Source: JAQVCM01 sp040403095 (lineage in GTDB: Bacteria; Bacteroidota; Bacteroidia; Flavobacteriales_D; Crocinitomicaceae). Taken from it: 38,975 bases of DNA. The position numbers and the translations under genes are program-made. Below, piece after piece: positions 24,801 to 32,026 of the stretch. The notes under the pieces were generated by a model that saw only the letters and a list, made by a program, of their open reading frames with translations, did not search any database and had not been told where the DNA came from. The stretch spans positions 1 to 38,975 of the forward strand of contig JBBALI010000038.1 in assembly GCA_040403095.1 (NCBI GenBank). The letters are read 5' to 3'. Position 1 is the stretch's first letter; each line of letters begins with the position of its first letter.

Positions 24801-24984
24801 TTTCGTTTAGCCATGATGAAAGACGACTGTTCCCTTTGTACGTGAATACTGCGAATGTTTTTTTCTCCGGGCGATGCTTAACCATTAACGATGTTTTGTT
24901 ATTCAGATATTTAAGGGTCAGCGTTCCACCGCATCTGCATGATGATGAATAAGAAAACCCGTGCTGTTTTAATGATTCCGTCAT
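24763..24984 (-). CDS. Hypothetical protein with CxC motif, 73 aa
   Basis: A small, basic, soluble protein. Residues 16-20 read CRCGG and could form part of a metal site. The rest is beta-like (TLTLKYLNNKTSLMVKHR, then TFAVFTYKG) with a helical C-terminus. Start and stop overlap both neighbours: ATGA with the upstream membrane gene, and 38 bases with the chaperone gene. No family is recognised. Its place just before the chaperone suggests a tail or assembly role. Confidence 0.5.
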   Translation of the reverse strand: MTESLKQHGFSYSSSCRCGGTLTLKYLNNKTSLMVKHRPEKKTFAVFTYKGNSRLSSWLNENEFNENIKKFIK

Positions 24985-25256
24985 TCAGGCAAAAGTATTG
25001 AAAACAAAACATTAATCCCGGATGCACATAAAATAGTTAAGACTGCCTCTGCAAGCGATACGGACGGGAACAGGGCGATTAATAGCAACGTTCCATAATA
25101 AGGTGTCATGCAGATTACGCATTCGTACAGCGGTTTCCTAATGGCGTTTGGCAGGTATGCAAATAAATCAGACAACCACGACAGAATCATGCCTTCCCAC
25201 ATACACGCGTGAATAAACAAAACAATCAGCGCAATGATTAAGGCATTTTCAAACAT
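24981..25256 (-). CDS. Membrane protein with three helices, 91 aa
   Basis: Three hydrophobic helices (about residues 3-25, 50-65 and 68-88) and a short conserved-looking CVICMTPYYGT motif at about 46-56. It probably sits in the inner membrane. A membrane protein in the tail-chaperone region is odd; it could be a superinfection-exclusion or DNA-entry factor. No domain family was recognised. It overlaps the next gene by ATGA. Confidence 0.5.
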   Translation of the reverse strand: MFENALIIALIVLFIHACMWEGMILSWLSDLFAYLPNAIRKPLYECVICMTPYYGTLLLIALFPSVSLAEAVLTILCASGINVLFSILLPE

Positions 25257-25261
25257 AGAAT

Positions 25262-25504
25262 TTATTTTAATATTTTATGCTGATGAGTCGCAACGTAATC
25301 GTCTAAACGAACTATCGCTTCTTTTTCGTTACAGTTTTTTAATAACTGCTTTATTGATTCGTAATGATTTTTTACTCTTGTTTTTGTGATATGTCCTTGA
25401 AGAATATTTAATTTATCGTAAACAGGTATTTTATCCTGAACGATAAAAGGCTTAAGAGAAGATGCCAATTCCCTCAAGCCTTTTAATTTTGCTTTTTTGC
25501 CCAT
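25262..25504 (-). CDS. Hypothetical basic protein, 80 aa
   Basis: A Lys-rich, helical, soluble protein without membrane segments. The N-terminus (GKKAKLKGLRELASSLKP) is strongly basic and could contact nucleic acid; the rest is an alternating helical pattern. It sits between two small genes with short gaps in the tail-side part of the late block. I do not recognise the family. Confidence 0.45.
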   Translation of the reverse strand: MGKKAKLKGLRELASSLKPFIVQDKIPVYDKLNILQGHITKTRVKNHYESIKQLLKNCNEKEAIVRLDDYVATHQHKILK

Positions 25505-25518
25505 GTGTAAAAAATATA

Positions 25519-25755
25519 TTAATTCAATTTTATAAATCCAGTTGCGTTTCCTCCGTGGTCAATAATTATCTGGGATGCAGTAACGTGAATGTTGGTTATG
25601 ATTCCTTCAAGCACGTATTCGCCTGTCTGTTCGTCAAGATACACGACTTCTATGTTCGGTACGAGAGTGTACGAACTTTTTAACGCATCCGTTAATCCAA
25701 TAATGGTTATCGGTTCGTTGGTGAACGGCAGTATTGTTTGTGGGCAACAGAACAT
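25519..25755 (-). CDS. Small beta-domain protein related to the 17135-17884 tail protein, 78 aa
   Basis: The last 60 residues align by eye with the C-terminus of the 249-aa distal-tail protein: both have a xPxhxVxhhD pattern, then Gly, then a final DxGGxAxGxIK block (here IIIDHGGNATGFIKLN). This suggests a shared small beta domain, present alone here and fused there. The N-terminus contains an adjacent Cys pair (MFCCPQ). A tail-tip or decoration role is plausible; its function is unknown. Confidence 0.5.
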   Translation of the reverse strand: MFCCPQTILPFTNEPITIIGLTDALKSSYTLVPNIEVVYLDEQTGEYVLEGIITNIHVTASQIIIDHGGNATGFIKLN

Positions 25756-25796
25756 AGTGATTCATCTTAAATAATTACTTTTACGTTTACAAATTA

Positions 25797-26180
25797 TTAC
25801 GGCACAGGTATCGCATCGCATTCAAGTTGACAACCAACTTCACGGTCAATGTTCGTGCCTCCGATAATCTCCAGTTGTATTGCATCGTATGCAGACGCAA
25901 TAATAAACTTCTCATTTCCGCACCTGTTTCCAACGCCTCGTTCAATGGTGAACGTTGTTCCCGGTACATCGAATATTCCTGCCGGAAAGTTCGCCTTCGG
26001 AATCAGTATGTGATTGTCATCACTCGTTACAACTCCGGCGTATTTATTTCCGAATCTGTCGGTAACTGTAACGCTTAAATCGTCTAAGGCAGCAACGCCA
26101 AACATATTGACCCTGATTGAATCATCAGTTCCGCAGTTTGTAACCTGCGCATTGAGAATATTTGAACAACAGGTGGACAT
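25797..26180 (-). CDS. Cys-rich beta-structured protein, 127 aa
   Basis: A soluble beta-rich protein with Cys residues at both ends (MSTCCSN and CQLECD). Strand-like runs such as DLSVTVTDRFGNKYAG and GTTFTIERGVG suggest an Ig-like or tail-decoration fold. It lies just after the methyltransferase gene and before other small tail-region genes. No named family. Confidence 0.5.
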   Translation of the reverse strand: MSTCCSNILNAQVTNCGTDDSIRVNMFGVAALDDLSVTVTDRFGNKYAGVVTSDDNHILIPKANFPAGIFDVPGTTFTIERGVGNRCGNEKFIIASAYDAIQLEIIGGTNIDREVGCQLECDAIPVP

Positions 26181-26205
26181 GATAAAATAATTTTATTAAG
26201 CGAAT

Positions 26206-26841
26206 TTAGGAATATAATTTATAAACGTTCAAATATTTTTGCGGAAAGCCTTTAACGAGCGTTTCCTTTATCTGGAAATAAGGCTTATTTAGGTTGAACG
26301 GTTCGCAATAAAGATTTCTTGGAGCGTAACTGCCAACGGGTATTTCACGATTGACGCTTTCGTATTCTTGATGAGTGATAGCGACATATTTCGCACCGGA
26401 TTTCATTACTTTGTTAACCACGTTCAGCGAATCGCTTAAAGGCAGGTGTATCAGTAAATCACGGCAAACGATTAACGTGTTGTTCCCGTTCTTTATGTCA
26501 ATAACCATTTCATCGTCCGTGATGTCGTTGCACAAAAAATTAATCATCTGATTTGTTTTGTGCTGCTCGTTTAGTTTGTCAATCATGTCCGGCACAATGT
26601 CCACGCCAAAATAAGCAACGATAGGCTCGCACTTATAAAACACTTCACGCATCCAATTAAAGTCGCCGCACGGTACGTCAAATATCCGCTGAATGCCATG
26701 CTTGTCAATCAGCGAAACGAGTCCTGTAATCGCCCCCTGCGATGCAGCAACTTCGCTTCCTTTGCCGGATACGCTTTCACGACTTCCCCAAGAATTATTT
26801 TTATAAATATCGCAGAACTTTTGAGCCATTTCTTTTTTCAT
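26206..26841 (-). CDS. Class I SAM-dependent methyltransferase, 211 aa
   Basis: Residues 52-65 (RIFDVPCGDFNWMR) form SAM motif I (Asp55, Cys58-Gly-Asp60). GVDIVPD (about 79-85) supplies the acidic residue that contacts the ribose, and VCRDLLIHLP (about 125-134) follows at the usual distance. The N-terminal lead (NNSWGSRESVSGKGS, about 15-29) is typical of a family often found in sugar-modification clusters. No DNA cytosine motif (PCQ) or DNA adenine motif (DPPY) is present, so a glycan or sugar substrate is more likely than a DNA base. It lies 18 bases after the terminase gene, close to the hypermodification cassette. Confidence 0.8.
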   Translation of the reverse strand: MKKEMAQKFCDIYKNNSWGSRESVSGKGSEVAASQGAITGLVSLIDKHGIQRIFDVPCGDFNWMREVFYKCEPIVAYFGVDIVPDMIDKLNEQHKTNQMINFLCNDITDDEMVIDIKNGNNTLIVCRDLLIHLPLSDSLNVVNKVMKSGAKYVAITHQEYESVNREIPVGSYAPRNLYCEPFNLNKPYFQIKETLVKGFPQKYLNVYKLYS

Positions 26842-26859
26842 GAGAATAATTATTTTATT

Positions 26860-28173
26860 TTATAAGCGCAAAAATATGGAATGAAAAGTATTTAAATAAT
26901 AACGAAACGTATCCAACGCATCGGACTGTTGTGCCGGGTCGTTTCTATCACGCTTTTCAATTGTGCCATCGGGCAGCACTCGCACGTTTTCCATGTCATA
27001 TATTAAACTCTTGCACTTGTATCTGTCCAAAACAACTTTGTGTCGTGCCAGTATTGCATTCACCAACACTTGATTTTGTTTTAGCTGCGGATTAATTGAC
27101 GGAACTTTTATTTGCAACTGTGCAAGTTCAAGTTCTCGTTTAATGACCTGATAGTAATTCAAATCGTCTTTCGCCAATGCTGATGCGCTGCGCCCTGAAG
27201 CATCGCCCGTTATAATGAACGTGGTATTCGGATAACGCAATTTTAATTCTTCGCAAAGTTCATAGATATTAGATGATGATAATTTAATTGTTTCAACGCC
27301 AAAAATAGTATCATCATAATATTGAAACACGGAACAACAAATCGGGTCGCGATTAAAGTCAAACGAAATGTAAGTTTCTTGCATCGGATTATGCACAACA
27401 TCTCCAATATGTTTATCACGATTGAACGCATAACAGAACGGGGATTTATTTTGCTTCCTCCCCCATTTACCCAACGTGTAAACTTGATAGTAGTAAGGCG
27501 AAATGTCCGATAACTGTTCCAGAAACACGGAACGTTGTGGACTGCAATGCGGATTCACTTTGTATTGCGAATGATACACGATATACTTGTACGTTGCGTC
27601 TTCTTTTAGCCTCCACTCGCCTTCAAATGTTTCTTTCCCTTCGCAGTCTTTAAAAAATACTTTGTGTATCCAGAAATCTTCATAATCGCCATCGCATTCC
27701 GGGTTGAACGAAAACCATTGCTGGATTTGCGTCTTTTCTGTTCTTAGTGTAGTCGTAACCGTTATGAAATCTTCCATCGTTAACTGATTTCCTTCCTCGT
27801 ACCACGCATGAGATGGGTCTTTTGTGGATTTAATTCGTTGCGGGTCTTCACACCCACGTGAAAGAAAACGATTTCCGTTTATGCACTCAATCGTTAATGG
27901 AGAAACGTTGAACGTGAACAGCGATTCAAATCCCCATGCTTCAACGATGTCCTTTATTGTTTGCCATTGCGATTCCTTAATTGAATTGTAAGTTTTTTTA
28001 ATCAACATGCAGCGGAAGTATGGCAGACGCAGGCAATCATAAATTAATTTTTGCGCAATGAAATGCGACTTACCGGAATCACGACCACCGTATAACAAAT
28101 GAATGTCGAAGTCGGAATACAAAAGTTTCCTATAATGTTTTACGTATGCTTTTTCAGGTATTACTATTTGCAT
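26860..28173 (-). CDS. terL: Terminase large subunit, 437 aa
   Basis: ATPase and nuclease that pumps DNA into the prohead and cuts it. The Walker A motif is GGRDSGKS (residues 29-36). The Walker B motif is WYEE (124-127, catalytic Glu126 or Glu127). The nuclease domain shows the acidic residues in ISFDFNRDP (about 272-280), ITGDASG (about 322-328) and SDALDTF near the C-terminus. The length is normal for the PBSX/Terminase_3 type. The start codon directly follows the small-subunit-like gene, and the methyltransferase gene follows. Confidence 0.95.
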   Translation of the reverse strand: MQIVIPEKAYVKHYRKLLYSDFDIHLLYGGRDSGKSHFIAQKLIYDCLRLPYFRCMLIKKTYNSIKESQWQTIKDIVEAWGFESLFTFNVSPLTIECINGNRFLSRGCEDPQRIKSTKDPSHAWYEEGNQLTMEDFITVTTTLRTEKTQIQQWFSFNPECDGDYEDFWIHKVFFKDCEGKETFEGEWRLKEDATYKYIVYHSQYKVNPHCSPQRSVFLEQLSDISPYYYQVYTLGKWGRKQNKSPFCYAFNRDKHIGDVVHNPMQETYISFDFNRDPICCSVFQYYDDTIFGVETIKLSSSNIYELCEELKLRYPNTTFIITGDASGRSASALAKDDLNYYQVIKRELELAQLQIKVPSINPQLKQNQVLVNAILARHKVVLDRYKCKSLIYDMENVRVLPDGTIEKRDRNDPAQQSDALDTFRYYLNTFHSIFLRL

Positions 28174-28575
28174 TTATTCTTCTTCTTCTGTTTCGTTTGT
28201 TTTGTCTTCCTTTTCTATACGGGCAACTAATTTCTGCGATACTTCCTGTATCACGTTCTGAACAGGCTTCCCTTCTGCACGATCAAGCAATGCGTTTATG
28301 TGCGGAACACTCCCGCCTCTTGCTTTTTTTAATGTAGCAAGCGCAACGATGTCGTATTGTGTAAGTTCTTCAACTTCACCCGTTATTGGGTTCTTAATGT
28401 ACTCACGTGTTTCAAGCCAACGTTTAAAAACAGTTTTGCTATTTAGTATCCCTTTTGGTTTTCCTTTCGGATTACCTGAAACGCCTTTTTGCCAACGATT
28501 GTCTTTATCGCCAAACTTTTTTAAATAATCCTGCTTCTTTTTTTCTTCGTCTGAAAATTCTGCTTCGTTACTCAT
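28174..28575 (-). CDS. Small terminase-like DUF5681 protein, 133 aa
   Basis: The GNPKGKPKG motif (residues 34-42) in the KGVSGNPKGKPKG context is the DUF5681 signature, which commonly precedes the large terminase in phages. The region after it (about 60-95) is helical, and the end is acidic. A role in recognising phage DNA before packaging is inferred from its position: the stop abuts the large terminase start and the start overlaps the dioxygenase stop by 8 bases. Confidence 0.75.
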   Translation of the reverse strand: MSNEAEFSDEEKKKQDYLKKFGDKDNRWQKGVSGNPKGKPKGILNSKTVFKRWLETREYIKNPITGEVEELTQYDIVALATLKKARGGSVPHINALLDRAEGKPVQNVIQEVSQKLVARIEKEDKTNETEEEE

Positions 28576-29410
28576 TTTCTTTATGATTTAAATTTGCACG
28601 TTTTTTTTCACGCTCAACACGAACGTTTCTTATGCGCTGCACTTCATCATTTATTTTTTCGCATTTCCACATTTGCTCTAATGAATAATAAACAATTGTA
28701 TAACGATACGCATCTTGTTTATATTTTTTAAACGAACTAACACCGTGAACGATCTTCTGCCCGTCAAATATAGACAAAGTGTTGTCAGCAATCTTCAATT
28801 TAATATTATACTCCGGTAGCACCAAGTATCCACCACTTATTCCGTTCCTGAATGCGACCATGTTACTCAACACGTTTTTAAAGTTCCCTGTATCGTGATG
28901 GTATGGCAGTGGATTATTAAAATTAACTATGCCAGATGTGAATACGCTATCTGCAATAACCCACTCACGCTTCACTTTTTCTTCAACCATTTCTTTATGC
29001 ATGGCGAACACTTCCGGGAAATACGTTTCATAAACATGCATCAACTCCGCAGCAAATGAAACCAGTTTTGCATGTTCTTCCGGCTGATTCTTTGACAATG
29101 AAGTAGCAGAACAAAAATCATTGCGCAATGGAACACGTGGTTTATATCCAAATATGGCAGAACGTGTAACCATCCCCGGCTTATATTTTTTCGGAAGCCG
29201 TGTATCTGTTACGTATTTTATTTTTTTGCAGGCATTCAACAAATCAGTTGTGTCAATCCAGTCAATTTGCATGTATAACAAAATGGGAATACCGTCTTCG
29301 TAAATAATAACGTCTTCGTCAATTAGAATTTCTGCATCTTCTTCTATGGCATGTCGCCTCTTTAAATCCTTTACATCAATGATACGTGCGGAAACATCAA
29401 TTCGTTTCAT
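28568..29410 (-). CDS. TET/JBP-type Fe(II)/2-oxoglutarate dioxygenase, 280 aa
   Basis: This family oxidises the methyl group of 5-methylpyrimidines in DNA. The catalytic core is visible: PYHHDTGN gives the iron-binding HxD (His171, Asp173) and a conserved Asn176; the middle strand SGGYLVLPEYN precedes DGQKIVHGV, with the third iron ligand His222; YRYTIVYY contains Arg236, expected to bind 2-oxoglutarate. Order and spacing match the TET/JBP branch. The N-terminal 160 residues are less conserved and may bind DNA. The gene overlaps the glycosyltransferase gene (14 bases) and the small terminase gene (8 bases), so the three are coexpressed. The substrate base (5mC or T) cannot be told from sequence. 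Confidence 0.82.
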   Translation of the reverse strand: MKRIDVSARIIDVKDLKRRHAIEEDAEILIDEDVIIYEDGIPILLYMQIDWIDTTDLLNACKKIKYVTDTRLPKKYKPGMVTRSAIFGYKPRVPLRNDFCSATSLSKNQPEEHAKLVSFAAELMHVYETYFPEVFAMHKEMVEEKVKREWVIADSVFTSGIVNFNNPLPYHHDTGNFKNVLSNMVAFRNGISGGYLVLPEYNIKLKIADNTLSIFDGQKIVHGVSSFKKYKQDAYRYTIVYYSLEQMWKCEKINDEVQRIRNVRVEREKKRANLNHKENE

Positions 29411-30209
29411 TGCATTTATTTATTAATTGTTTGTAATCTATGCTGACCTGTCCTTCACGCTTTGTATGGGGAATAATTATCATAGGATGCTTGCGCATCA
29501 CATATTCGTTTTGCTTCACTTCAGTTTCTTTTATTCTGTAAGTGTTCGCTCCACCTTTGTTTTCACGATGCGGGAAATTGCACACTATTTTATCAACACG
29601 CGCAACAGAACCGTATTTTATATTCTGCAAAACAAACATGTCGTAGTCTTCTTTTAAAAATGCATCAACGTCATAAAGAATTTCATTTTCTTTAGACAAA
29701 ACAATCATGTCGTTCACGATTAATTTATTCACGCAGTCTTTAGAATTGTCTTTCTTTGGCTGAAAGTTTAGTTTGTTACTGGTTATCGCAACGCCTGCCA
29801 ACATGCAGCCATAAGAAATCATATTAATAAACAATTCAAGTCCGGCTTCAACGAAGTTTGTTTTTCTGAACGAATTAATTTCATAATCGTAGATATGAAT
29901 ACTGCCTAAATCGTCGGATACCTGCAAACAGTTTTTATCCTGTTTTTTAGCAAATAAAAATGCATCGTTCCGGGCTGAACAGATGTTTCGTTCGCATTCG
30001 ATTACATTTTCAGCACCGAATAATTTATAACTTTTACCCTCTCCACGGCTGACGAAAAAATAAATTGGGATTTTTCCCGATACGCTTGCGTGAACTTTGG
30101 CTGATATTTTGGGTACGTTTTCTGCTCTGCTTGTACTCACTACGCATACGCAAAACAGTTCGTTAAATCGGCTTAAAATAGCGTCTGATGATGTTATTAT
30201 TTCTGACAT
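29397..30209 (-). CDS. TET-associated-type DNA-base glycosyltransferase, 270 aa
   Basis: The N-terminal half resembles a GT-A nucleotide-sugar fold: IPIYFFVSRGEG (about 47-58), CSARNDAFLFA (78-87, Arg80-Asn81), then the acidic LQVSDDLGS (95-103, Asp99-Asp100) as metal motif. The C-terminal part has FLKEDYDMFVLQNIKYGSV (about 192-210) and NKGGANTYR (about 225-233). These match, from memory, the TET-associated glycosyltransferase (TAGT) family, which adds sugars to oxidised pyrimidines. Its immediate neighbour is the TET/JBP-type dioxygenase, overlapping by 14 bases. The sugar donor is unknown. It could be another GT-A enzyme, but genomic pairing strongly favours this reading. Confidence 0.7.
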   Translation of the reverse strand: MSEIITSSDAILSRFNELFCVCVVSTSRAENVPKISAKVHASVSGKIPIYFFVSRGEGKSYKLFGAENVIECERNICSARNDAFLFAKKQDKNCLQVSDDLGSIHIYDYEINSFRKTNFVEAGLELFINMISYGCMLAGVAITSNKLNFQPKKDNSKDCVNKLIVNDMIVLSKENEILYDVDAFLKEDYDMFVLQNIKYGSVARVDKIVCNFPHRENKGGANTYRIKETEVKQNEYVMRKHPMIIIPHTKREGQVSIDYKQLINKCNETN

Positions 30210-30225
30210 TGTTATTATAATTTAT

Positions 30226-30885
30226 TTACAATTTTCCATTTTCAAAAACGTGGTCAATGACCTTCATAAATAAACCGCTATTATCAGAGACGCCTAATAT
30301 TTCGTATACAGAATCAAGCCTGTTAATTACATGTTCGTAATCATTTTTTTCAAAATATAAAACTATCTGTTTAATCATTGCTTCGTCATAGATTTTTTTC
30401 TTCTCCTCTAAATCTCGTTTCTGTCCTTGTTTCACTTCAATGTCTTCTTCTTCCTCTATAACTGGAACTAGGTCAAGCATCCCCCAGTCTTCTCGCTCGT
30501 CGTTTGTAATTTCCCAGTCTTTTTCGAGTGTGTCATAATCCCATTCACCGGAACTAACGTTATCACGAATTGTAATTTCACGTTCTTCTTCTTCTGATAA
30601 ATTTTTTAATAAAACAGTAGGCACAGACTCATATCCGAGCCTTGTTGCTGCTTCGTATCGCTGATTGCCTGCAATGATTGTAACTGTTCCTGTTCGGTCT
30701 GAAAGGATTAATGGATGAGCGTGGAAGTAGTTTGGATTTCGTTTAATGCTGCTCATTAATGATTGTAATTGATTTCCGGATATCGTTCGGGGATTTTTTT
30801 TAAGTTTCTGCAATGATTCAATAGTTCTGTAAACGATATTCTCTTGTTGAATTGGTAATTGCTTTGTGATAATTTGTTTACTCAT
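30226..30885 (-). CDS. ParB/Sulfiredoxin-fold protein leading the modification cassette, 219 aa
   Basis: The N-terminal half has the ParB-like pattern: KNPRTIS, HPLILSDRTG, then GNQRYEAATRLGYESVP (the ParB box II analogue), and the tail TIRDNVSSGEWD. There is no helix-turn-helix as in partition proteins, and the C-terminal half is an acidic helical region. Single-domain ParB-like proteins are common in phage terminase and DNA-modification neighbourhoods, where they may act as nucleases or nucleotide-dependent switches. The ATG at 30885 is preferred over a TTG four codons upstream. It is the first gene of the 29-kb leftward block. Confidence 0.75.
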   Translation of the reverse strand: MSKQIITKQLPIQQENIVYRTIESLQKLKKNPRTISGNQLQSLMSSIKRNPNYFHAHPLILSDRTGTVTIIAGNQRYEAATRLGYESVPTVLLKNLSEEEEREITIRDNVSSGEWDYDTLEKDWEITNDEREDWGMLDLVPVIEEEEDIEVKQGQKRDLEEKKKIYDEAMIKQIVLYFEKNDYEHVINRLDSVYEILGVSDNSGLFMKVIDHVFENGKL

Positions 30886-30894
30886 GTTTTTTTT

Positions 30895-30902
30895 CAAAAG
30901 TA
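30895..30902 (-). promoter_or_regulatory. Candidate -7 box of the late block promoter
   Basis: The minus strand reads TACTTTTG, an exact TAnnTTTG match, nine bases before the ATG of the ParB-like gene. Transcripts would have almost no leader. The -33 TTTG element is not present at the usual spacing, so this is weak. Confidence 0.3.
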
Positions 30903-30915
30903 AAGAATAAAACTA

Positions 30916-31130
30916 TTATGTATTTCTTATTTGGAAAGGGAAGCAGAGGATGGGAGTGAGGGTCAGAATAAAATCATGCCCCTGCCCCTGTGAGGAACAT
31001 GATAATACTCTGACCATTATTTTACTTGGACGAGGTTCTTCGGCGTAAAGCGTTTTGGCTGCATCGAGGAAAAATCAGAATCCGTGCCGATGCATTTAAC
31101 AGAAAGCCATTTTGCGCTAATTGATAAGCG
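30916..31130 (-). other. GC-richer island with minus-strand open frames, unexplained
   Basis: The stretch looks GC-richer than its surroundings. On the minus strand a frame open from 31130 to a TAA at 31017-31019 (internal ATG at 31064, reading MQPKRFTPKNLVQVK) is followed at a TAATG junction by a 33-codon frame (31017-30916). No complete gene with a normal start is certain. It resembles a chromosomal or mobile-element remnant more than a phage gene, but I cannot verify this. A structured RNA is an alternative. Confidence 0.35.
30961..31015. repeat. Imperfect 18-bp inverted repeat
   Basis: The arms at 30961-30978 and 30998-31015 pair at 15 of 18 positions, around a 19-base GC-rich loop containing CCCCTGCCCCTG. 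No strong U tract follows on either strand, so it is not a clear terminator. It may be an RNA structure, protein-binding site or remnant of a mobile element. Confidence 0.5.
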
Positions 31131-31146
31131 TTATTATTGACTGCGA

Positions 31147-31177
31147 TGAACTGCAACGTCCTTTCGGGTGCAGTTCA
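31147..31177. repeat. Perfect 8-bp stem hairpin
   Basis: TGAACTGC (31147-31154) and GCAGTTCA (31170-31177) close a 15-base loop (AACGTCCTTTCGGGT) that can form an inner TCC/GGG stem. No U tract follows. The stem-within-stem layout suggests a folded RNA, but no known family is recognised. Confidence 0.4.
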
Positions 31178-31285
31178 GCGACTAATGCATTTATTCTGCT
31201 CTTTGTGAGTGGTTGCTAATGTCGGGCAACTTCAAGAATCAATATGGAAGTGCAATTATACACAGCAACGAATTAGAACGTGCAA

Positions 31286-31560
31286 TTGTTTATAACTATT
31301 AGTTTCAAAACAGGTTAGAGTGTAAACAAAACAGCGAAAAAAGTATAAACAATCACCAGATGAAACGATATGATTATTAGCATTTTATGAGATTTTTTAG
31401 AATATTTGCTAAATTGTAATAATATAAATTTTTATAATATGTCATGAAAAATGAGCGTTATATCACTTTTGTTTACATTGTTTAAAAAATAATAATCACG
31501 CTGGACGTGGCTTTAAAGGAATATCCCATCTTTTTCATAAATAAATTTGTTTACATTGTT
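31286..31560. repeat. Five TTGTTTAYA motifs in both orientations
   Basis: Copies occur at 31286-31294 (plus), 31321-31329 (minus), 31344-31352 (minus), 31469-31477 (plus) and 31547-31555 (plus). The last two share 15 identical bases (TTTGTTTACATTGTT, 31468-31482 and 31546-31560), 78 bases apart. Repeated, oriented motifs in a divergent region are typical of repressor operators or initiator iterons. A TAAATTTG promoter-like box (31542-31549) overlaps the last copy. Confidence 0.6.
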
Positions 31561-31923
31561 AATTCGTTGCATATTGTGCAGGCATTCAACGCAGCGGTCA
31601 GTCCGCACAGTTCTTTCACATTGCCTCTTGCAGCCGAATCACATCATCACGGGTATAACGTGCATCTATGCATCATCTTCACACCCAATACGCTGCAACT
31701 TGGTAACGATTAACGGTTTTTTATTATAGTGTAAAACTGCAACGTTTATTGTTATTTGCGATTCCACCCAAAACGAATCCCCGGTGAATAAAAAGTCAAC
31801 ATGAAGTAAAAAGTAATATTGACACAGTAACCAATAACAATTATTTGAAATAATAACATGCAATAAAAACCAGTTTAATTAAAGGCGATACGAAAGAAGA
31901 AATTTCGACACTTTAATCAACAA

Positions 31924-31982
31924 CTCCCTGCGGAAAAAGTATTCATTTATTTTTTGCCGTTGCTTCGTAAGCGTACAGGGAG
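31924..31982 (+). promoter_or_regulatory. Structured leader upstream of the AAA+ gene
   Basis: CTCCCTG (31924-31930) pairs with CAGGGAG (31976-31982) around a 45-base loop that carries a smaller GCTT-CGT-AAGC hairpin. The structure ends 44 bases before the ATG at 32027. It could be an RNA element or operator; no known riboswitch is recognised. Confidence 0.35.
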
Positions 31983-32026
31983 CGAATTTTAAATTTTAAA
32001 TTTTCAAACAAACAAAAATCAATTTT

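Larger units (their letters stand above)
30886..32026. other. 1.1-kb divergent intergenic control region
   Basis: No convincing gene lies between the leftward late block and the rightward early block. The region holds a weak leftward promoter box (30895), a GC-richer stretch with minus-strand open frames (30916-31130), two inverted-repeat structures, five TTGTTTAYA motifs (31286-31555) and a leader hairpin just before the AAA+ gene. It is the natural place for divergent promoters, regulator sites and possibly a replication origin. Confidence 0.7.

Noticed and set aside
31021..31200. Possible tRNA or tmRNA in the folded intergenic stretch
   Set aside because: No acceptor stem, T-loop (GGTTCGA-type) or complete cloverleaf could be found.
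31286..31560. CRISPR-like array
   Set aside because: The repeated motif is only 9-15 bases, appears in both orientations and at uneven distances.
31507..31713. Plus-strand frame of 68 codons in the intergenic region
   Set aside because: It begins inside repeated motif DNA, has no conserved domain or normal leader, and overlaps another frame of similar quality. Recorded only as intergenic.
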